In this document: piece by piece, positions 58,593-64,000 of the stretch
Numbering within the stretch: position 1 is the first letter of the stretch
Layout: every line of letters begins with the position of its first letter
Origin: Hormiphora californensis
Lineage: Eukaryota > Ctenophora > Tentaculata > Cydippida > Pleurobrachiidae
Assembly: GCA_020137815.1 (NCBI GenBank)
Contig: CM035356.1
Coordinates: 4,529,975 to 4,593,974 of the forward strand
DNA length: 64,000 nucleotides
Direction of reading: 5' to 3'
Translations under genes and position numbers: made by a program
Notes under the pieces: generated by a model
The model's database searches: none
Told to the model about the DNA's origin: nothing
What the model saw: the letters and a program-made list of their open reading frames with translations, nothing else

Positions 58593-61500
58593 GAAGTGAG
58601 AGCGAGCTGTTCATTATTACTGTGAGTTACACAGATTGCACTGTCTTTCGTAGGTTATTTGTGTGTTAAGTCTGTCTGTCTGTCTGTCTTCTGTCCCTGT
58701 CTGTGTGATCTGTCTTCTGTCTTTCTGCCTGGTCTGTCTTCTGTCTGTCGTCTGTCTGACTGTTTGTACTGTCTGTCTGTCTAGTCTGTCCTGTCCTGTC
58801 CCTGTCTGTTATATCTGTCTGTCTGTCTGTCTCACCGGTTGATCAGGTATAAAGTGTGGTCCGACCCATACGAAACCATTGCTGCCCAATATCACTGTAG
58901 CGTTACAGGCAGAACGGTGGAAAGTTGAACTCCTTACTTTCGTTATTGATATTACACAACTTGGTACCTTGGGTAGAGAATAGTTTATTATGTGGAGATA
59001 GTTATTTTTTGAATGGATTTGGGCGGGGGGGGACAAGTTATCAATACATGTAGTTAAGGTGCTGAATGGCAAAATTTCACACTCGACTGGGGAAACCATC
59101 AAAATGGTACGAGCCAATTTCTTCACAATGTGTCCAAAGATGGTCCCCAAACAACGACCAAAAACAGTTTTGTCCGTCTACGGTGGTGAGGGCATAGGGC
59201 CTATTTCCGATTTTATATGCGATGCGGACAAGTCTGTGAGGGGGGAATAACAAATCTTAAAGAAAGTTTGGCGGTTTTGGTCCCTGAAAAAAGGATCTAC
59301 TCCGTGACCGTGGAACCCATCGTGTTAAGTAAAGAAAAAAGGGAAGGTAGAGCATGTCAAATAATTATCATTAACCCAATTCGCTAATGAAGATGAAAAA
59401 AACTAAAAACACATAACTTAGTCTAGCATAATTCTCGCAACTCCTCGAATCAAAACAATGTAATGGGGGAGTTGTAATATTGTACCCGGAAATGACTCAC
59501 GCCCCGACCGGAAACCCCGCGTGTTAGATGGGGTGGGTGTAGAGCATGTGCACAAATTACCCTCAAAAAAAAAAAGAAGACCATACTGCTGAAAGAGAAA
59601 TCAATTACATAATTGGGAAGGAAGGCAAAGAAAAAAAGAGATATTTAGTACGTCGACCACTGGCGGTTCTCGAAAATCGGTATCAATTGGAATTTTTTGG
59701 ACCCGAGCAAAATGAGGCGAGTACCTGATACGCCTCAGATACCCTACTAAATATCTCCTCGTAAAGAACCCTCCCAGTGTATACCCCTCTTCACCCTCCA
59801 CAGGATAACCCCTGCAAAAGCAGTGCTAAACGTAACCCAGAAAGGGAAATAACTACACCTGCGTGACCAACTACTGGGATAAAAAAAGATCTCCTCATGA
59901 GAATACCTCCGCAGTTACCCTCTGACACCTGCGCAAAAAGGTGAACCTCTGACGCCTGGGGAAACCCAAGATAGCCCGTGTGGTATACCAGGGCAACAAC
60001 TTAATAGGCACCCCAAGGGGGGACCGGTGCCGCAGAGTAACAGCCCTGTAAACCACTGGGCGGGGGCAGTCATAAACCAAACCTCTGATCCTCCCAGAAA
60101 AGAGAAAGAAGCCTCATGACGAATGAGCGCGCGTCCACAAGGAGTACCCCTGACTGGACACGTATTGAAGAATACTAGCCCCGGCACCGTGGAAGACAAC
60201 CTCCACGGAAATACAACCGCCGCTCTGACCTTCACATAGAGCCCCTGCTGACCACATCCCAGATAGACCCCTCTGACCCATGGCCCAAAGTGATGCCCTC
60301 TGACAACCTAGGGTGTACGGGAGACCCCCAATGCCCTCGCAGATAGACCCTCTCCCCAAATCTGAAACTCGCCAGATCTCCCTCTGACCCTCGCAGATAG
60401 CCCTCTGACCCCTTCCAGATAGCCCTCTTACACCACTCCCATATACCCCTCTTACCCTCCCAGATACCTCTGCCCTCCCAGATGACCTCTGACACTCCCA
60501 ATACTCTCTGACCTCTCGCACAATAACCTCTGGACCATCCCCGTTACCCTTCAACTGACACCTCCCAGATACCCTCTTACCCTCCCAGCTACCCTCTGAC
60601 GCTACTAGAATACCCATCCCGACTCCTCGCATATGACCCTCAATCCCCCGCAGCCTGTCCAATACCCCTCTGGCCTCCCGGATACCCTGATAAACCACCT
60701 CTAAAGTGCTTTGGCCTAGCCAGCGTCCTGGTAGAAGAAAGAAGATCCCCTCTCTGATCCTACCTGATAAAATACCCCTCTGACCCTATATATTCCCTAT
60801 GACCCTCCTAGACAATTTCCCTTATCGTCTTCCCGACCCGTAGGCCGTGCTTTGGGAGGACCAGAGGGGTATCTGGAAGGGCTTTAGAGTATCTAATAGG
60901 GTCAGAGGGGTATCTGGTAGGACCAAAGGGGTATCTTCTTCTTCTTCTACGAGGACACTGGCTAGTGCGGAGCACTCTCAGAGGGGTATGCATATAGTAT
61001 GCTGGAAGTAGGGACTGGGGGAGGTATCGTAGTAGGTTATCATAAGTGTTAAATCTTGTGGGGTTTTTGAGGGGTTCAGTAGTCATGGTCGTGGCGGGGG
61101 TAAAATACGGACCTTGAGTGGCTGTCGGGGACGGGTCTATAGGGTATCAATGTAGTTAGGGTCAGCAGGGCTATCTGCTAGGGGGGTCAGAGGGGTATGC
61201 TGGGAGGGTCTTATGGGGTCATTCAAGTAGGGTTCAAAAGTGGATATCTCAGGAGTGTCAGAGGGTATCGTAGAGGTCAGGGGCTATCTGGTAGGGTCAT
61301 AGGGAGTATCTGGGGGGATGTGGGTGCAGAGGGTTATCTGTGAGGGGTCAGAGGATCCATACTAATAGAGTCACAGAGGGGGTATCAGTAGGGTCAGAAG
61401 ATGGAACTTCAATAGAAAGAGGTCAGAAGGGTATTTGGGACGGTCAGATTGGGTATCTAGTAGGATCAGTGGGGTTTTGAGAGAGGATCAGAGTGCGGTA

Positions 61501-63646
61501 TGCATGGAGGTCGAGGGGTATCTGGGAATGGTTCAGAGTTTATCTAGAGGGGAAAATTGGTCAGAGGGGTTATGTGACGGTGCAAGTGGTAGTCAAAAAG
61601 GATGTAGTCAAGGGGCTATCTGGGGCAGTGGTCAGTATGGTTATCTATGAGGGTCAGGAGGTGGGTATCTGGGGACGGTCAGGGGGGATGGGCTTTGGCT
61701 TGGAGGATCCAAAAGGGGTATCTTGCGATGGTCACGGTCTATCTGGGAGGGTCTGGGGGTTGGGTGAAGATCTGTATGGGTGAGAGGGTCTATCGTGAGG
61801 AGTGTCAGGATGGGAATCTAGGGCTGGGAGGATGCCCATTGTTATCTGGGAGTGTCAGAAAGTGGTGTACACTGGGAAGGGAGGTCAGATGAGCCTCTAG
61901 TAGGGTCTGAGGGGTATCAGGGGAGTGGTAGCGCTACATGGGGGGTGGGTTCCGTAAGGTCCAAAACAATCCAATTTTTCAGATTTTTCGAGAAGTGGTG
62001 GTCGACTAATTATGTAATTTATCTCATCAGCAGATGGTTTTTGAGAGTGTAATTTTGACCTGCTACTACACTAACCCCCACTACCGGGGAACGCGGTTTT
62101 TCGTCGGGGTGGCGTCATGTTCGGGTCCAAACTCCAATTTGTTATTAAGATTTTTGCCGTAATTACGTGATACTAATTATGTATATTATCAGCCTCATTA
62201 TCGGGGGAAAAGAATGGTTTTAATGATTAATTTGACAATGCTCTTACCCCCCTAACACGATGTTTTCCGGTCGGAGTAGCCCTGTTTCCGGGACCCGAAA
62301 CTCCCAGGAACTCCAATTTTTAAGATTTTTTAGTCCCCAACCGTCACAGTACTTGATTGCGCATGCATATAAACAAAAACCGGAATGGAACCCTCTAAGC
62401 CCCGTCATCCCGAGCCGGACAAAAACTTTTTGGGTTTTTCTGTGGGGGGTGACGACATTTGGGAACACAATTTGTGAAGGGAAACATGCTGGGGTACCAG
62501 TTTTATTTGCCCATTCTCGGCGGGATGCAAGCCCGCATGCCCCTATACTGGGGATGGGTCCTGGTACTTAGCACTGGCACGTGGCCAACTATATTGTACA
62601 CACATAATTACAATCCAATTTTACCTTGATTAGGACTCCCTCGGGTAGTTTCCCATATTTCTCGTGTGTCTCATGTGTAATCTTTACCTCCATCTAAATT
62701 ACCCACCTCCGACACTTCTGCCTAGTGGTAATATATCAAGATACAGTCGGACCCCGATTTAGGGACACCCTCGGGTGAAATGCGCTCGTTGCCACTAAAC
62801 GGGGTGTCTACTAAACGCCTCGTCACCTTCGTGGTCATAATAAGGTTAAATTTCCTATTCGGGGTAAACAAAAAAGAATCCTGTACCCTAAATCGGGGTG
62901 CCACTAAGTCGGCGGGGGGCCCCTAAATCGGGGTTCCGACTGTAATTGGATAGTTATTTACTAATAGCTACTAGTTTTGGTGGGGGGTGGTAGTCGAATT
63001 GGTTGATGTTATTGTGATTCACAGAAACCCCAACTCAACCAGAACTGTCCAGCGGAGATATGTAACCGAGATATTTAACCAATATTAAACCAAATATTAT
63101 CCAATAATAACATTAGTAGGTAACTCACAAAACAAATAAGATGCTCCGGGCTCTACTGCTAAAATATTCCGCATCATCATCGAGCTCAATCGTTAAGAAT
63201 TCTTCCGTCCTGCAGCACATTTCCAGGGAGGTTAGACAGGAGGTGAGAGCTGGAGTGTTGGCGTGCTAAACCCGTGACCTCCCAACAGTCAACCTAGAGG
63301 TAACTCAATGTGGGAACATAAACGTGGAGCAATGAGACCGTAGAAATGTAAAATCGTCTAACAATTCACGCAATATCCCCCGGAGGTTCTGTGTGCTACA
63401 TGCGGGAGCTATATATAGCATGTATGTATACTATAGCTATAGTAGCTGCTAAAAACTACCCAGTTTTGTTTATGAAAATCCTTTAGAGCATGGGTAAAGG
63501 GGGGGGGGTCATGTAGCTCACCTTCCACTTCTTCTGCTGCACCTCAGTCACTCTGCCTACTCAGCTGTCGCCCAACTGGTTTTGTCAGCGCCCTTCACCG
63601 CCTGTACCTACTACCTGACACGTCTCACAGATACCAGCTTGTCAAC
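58087..63646 (-). CDS. EXOSC2: Exosome cap subunit RRP4, last four exons intact, 5' part disrupted
   Basis: RRP4 is an S1/KH cap protein of the RNA exosome, which degrades and trims RNA in nucleus and cytoplasm. Intact exons in coding order: 62693-62625 (end of S1: THEKYGKLPEGVLIK), 58967-58836 (ATVILGSNGFVWVGPHF, KH core), 58509-58375, and 58167-58087 with the TGA stop. These are phase 0 at each junction and give 138 residues matching RRP4's C-terminal half in order and length. Upstream, 63646-63522 reads VDKLVSVR and then VGRVTEVQQKKWK, unmistakable RRP4 but with stops and shifts between, and 63209-63129 resembles the following segment in a shifted frame. N-terminal exons are beyond the window. 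The long intron 58968-62624 holds a large inverted minisatellite. The locus is either a real gene with local sequence errors or a gene decaying from its 5' side. Confidence 0.85.
58173..58370. repeat. 33-36-bp minisatellite filling an EXOSC2 intron
   Basis: Six units of GTGAGATTGTTACTTTAACT plus AGGGAGAGAGCAAAA occupy nearly all of the 207-bp intron 58168-58374. This is the same family as 54633-55050 (opposite orientation) and 55985-56118. Confidence 0.93.
58516..58587. repeat. (GA)n microsatellite next to an EXOSC2 acceptor
   Basis: On the coding (minus) strand this is (CT)n directly before CTATTCAG, so it forms the polypyrimidine tract of exon 58375-58509. Confidence 0.93.
58668..58832. 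repeat. (CTGT)n imperfect tetranucleotide repeat
   Basis: CTGT/GTCT units interrupted by TTCTGTC words, ending at the donor of exon 58836-58967. Confidence 0.88.
59720..61960. repeat. Inverted degenerate minisatellite (units about 21-24 bp)
   Basis: 59720-60830 is made of CCCTCTGACCCTCCCAGATA-type units on the plus strand; 60840-61960 carries the reverse complement (GGTATCTGGGAGGGTCAGAG). The two halves face each other around 60835. Units are heavily scrambled by indels. It lies within the long EXOSC2 intron. Frames up to 194 codons here are not credible genes. Confidence 0.85.
61961..62624. other. No recognisable gene
   Basis: Intronic unique sequence with a loosely repeated motif (AACTCC/CAATTTTT, GATTTTT, TCGTCGGGGT-type words near 61970, 62130 and 62300), perhaps a decayed repeat of about 165 bp. 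Confidence 0.4.
62744..62942. mobile_element. pogo/Tc1-like MITE with TA target duplication
   Basis: Left end CAGTCGGACCCCGATTTA, right end TAAATCGGGGTTCCGACTG, TA at 62742-62743 and 62943-62944. The interior differs from the 50756 copy. It sits in the EXOSC2 intron before exon 62625-62693. Confidence 0.85.
63129..63300 (-). pseudogene. Probable RRP4 exon, frame disturbed
   Basis: On the minus strand NLPGNVL (RRP4 NLPGG region) is followed in another frame by MRNILAVEPG, which fits the MRxxLxEGD segment. A good donor (GTGAGT) lies at 63128-63123. At least one frame change is needed to read both, and the acceptor is uncertain. Confidence 0.4.
63522..63646 (-). pseudogene. RRP4 exon with apparent frame breaks
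   Basis: The acceptor CTCTCAG precedes GTTGACAAGCTGG and the donor GGAAG|GTGAGC follows. The protein order VDKLVSVR, GE, GD, VGRVTEVQQKKWK fits RRP4, but TAG and TGA codons and about 15 extra bases break the middle. The clean splice signals argue for base-level error or recent decay. Confidence 0.65.
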
Positions 63647-63648
63647 CT

Positions 63649-63785
63649 GAGAGGAGAGAAGAGAGAGGAGAAGAGAGAGAGAGAGAGAGGGAGAGAGGAG
63701 AGGGGAGAGGCGAGATAAGAGAGAGAGATAGAGAGGGGGGAGGAGAGAGAGAGTGAGAGAGAGAGAGAGAGTATAAGATAGACGA
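63649..63785. repeat. GA-rich tract upstream of the 63646 acceptor
   Basis: On the EXOSC2 coding strand this is a long CT-rich stretch leading into CTCTCAG, an extended polypyrimidine tract. 63786-64000 has no recognised feature. Confidence 0.85.
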
Positions 63786-64000
63786 GATAGAGCTAAAGCT
63801 GGATATAGAAAGAGAGTATATAAAACACAGACATCCCTCAGTACCACGGAGCAACGGGGGTGTTAATTGGCCCTCCTAGCTACAGTAGAGCTGATGATTA
63901 GTCATGACCCACTAGGTCCATGGACTTCATGACGTCAAGATTTTGTGTTAATCCACGTCACTAACCGTTAAAAAAGTCGTGTTCGACAAGTGTCGGTAAA

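Noticed and set aside
58809-59150. 113-residue frame as a separate small gene
   Set aside because: Its useful part is the RRP4 exon 58836-58967; the rest is intron.
60114-60698. 194-residue minus-strand frame in the inverted minisatellite
   Set aside because: Gly/Arg/Ser-rich degenerate repeat translation, within an intron, no family resemblance.

Overview
This is eukaryotic, almost certainly invertebrate-animal, nuclear DNA. Three genes are split by short GT-AG introns, one has metazoan corepressor architecture (ELM2, SANT and a terminal C2H2 finger), and the rest is transposon remnants, minisatellites and (CT)n/(GA)n tracts. An early-branching animal such as a sponge would fit, but nothing here fixes the phylum. 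There are no bacterial operons, CRISPR arrays or rRNA genes.

Genes: (i) 1-2442, minus: a single 814-codon open frame running off the left edge, the N-terminal two thirds of a phosphorylase b kinase regulatory (alpha-type) subunit, with no intron in 2.4 kb. (ii) 45022-49992, plus: eight exons joining exactly in frame to a 615-residue ELM2-SANT-C2H2 protein of the TRERF1/ZNF541/MIDEAS type. (iii) 53951-57122, minus: eight exons of mitochondrial ribosomal protein uL2m (MRPL2). (iv) 58087-63646, minus: the exosome cap subunit RRP4 (EXOSC2). Its last four exons are intact, but its upstream recognisable exons carry frame breaks. The first gene serves glycogen breakdown, the second histone-deacetylase-linked repression, the third mitochondrial translation and the fourth RNA decay; nothing suggests they work as one pathway.

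Mobile DNA: a nearly full-length CR1/L2/Jockey-type LINE lies on the minus strand (3743-9137). Its ORF1/ORF2 junction carries a canonical A-AAA-AAC heptamer directly before the ORF1 stop, with ORF2 in the -1 frame. Its ORF2 is cut by a 1342-bp perfect-ended palindrome flanked by a 4-bp TCCT duplication. Four more full-length palindromes (9699-10188, 31326-32211, about 33625-34562, 36115-38710) have different ends, and there are small MITE families with TA, 8-bp or unclear target duplications.

Tandem repeats: arrays with units of 65, 45, 34, 30, 27, 54, 31-34, 20, 33-36 and about 21 bp. Most notable are a 54-bp array open in two frames (41503-43773), a 20-bp array with an 8-bp dyad per unit (51990-53212), and a 33-36-bp unit that recurs in several introns of the two adjacent minus-strand genes.

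Quality warning: about 13.9-14.16, 18.1-18.5, 20.7-25.3, 27.2-29.9, 32.6-33.96 and 36.2-38.7 kb consist largely of inflated homopolymer runs and look like poorly polished consensus. Gene calls there would be unsafe; I make none.
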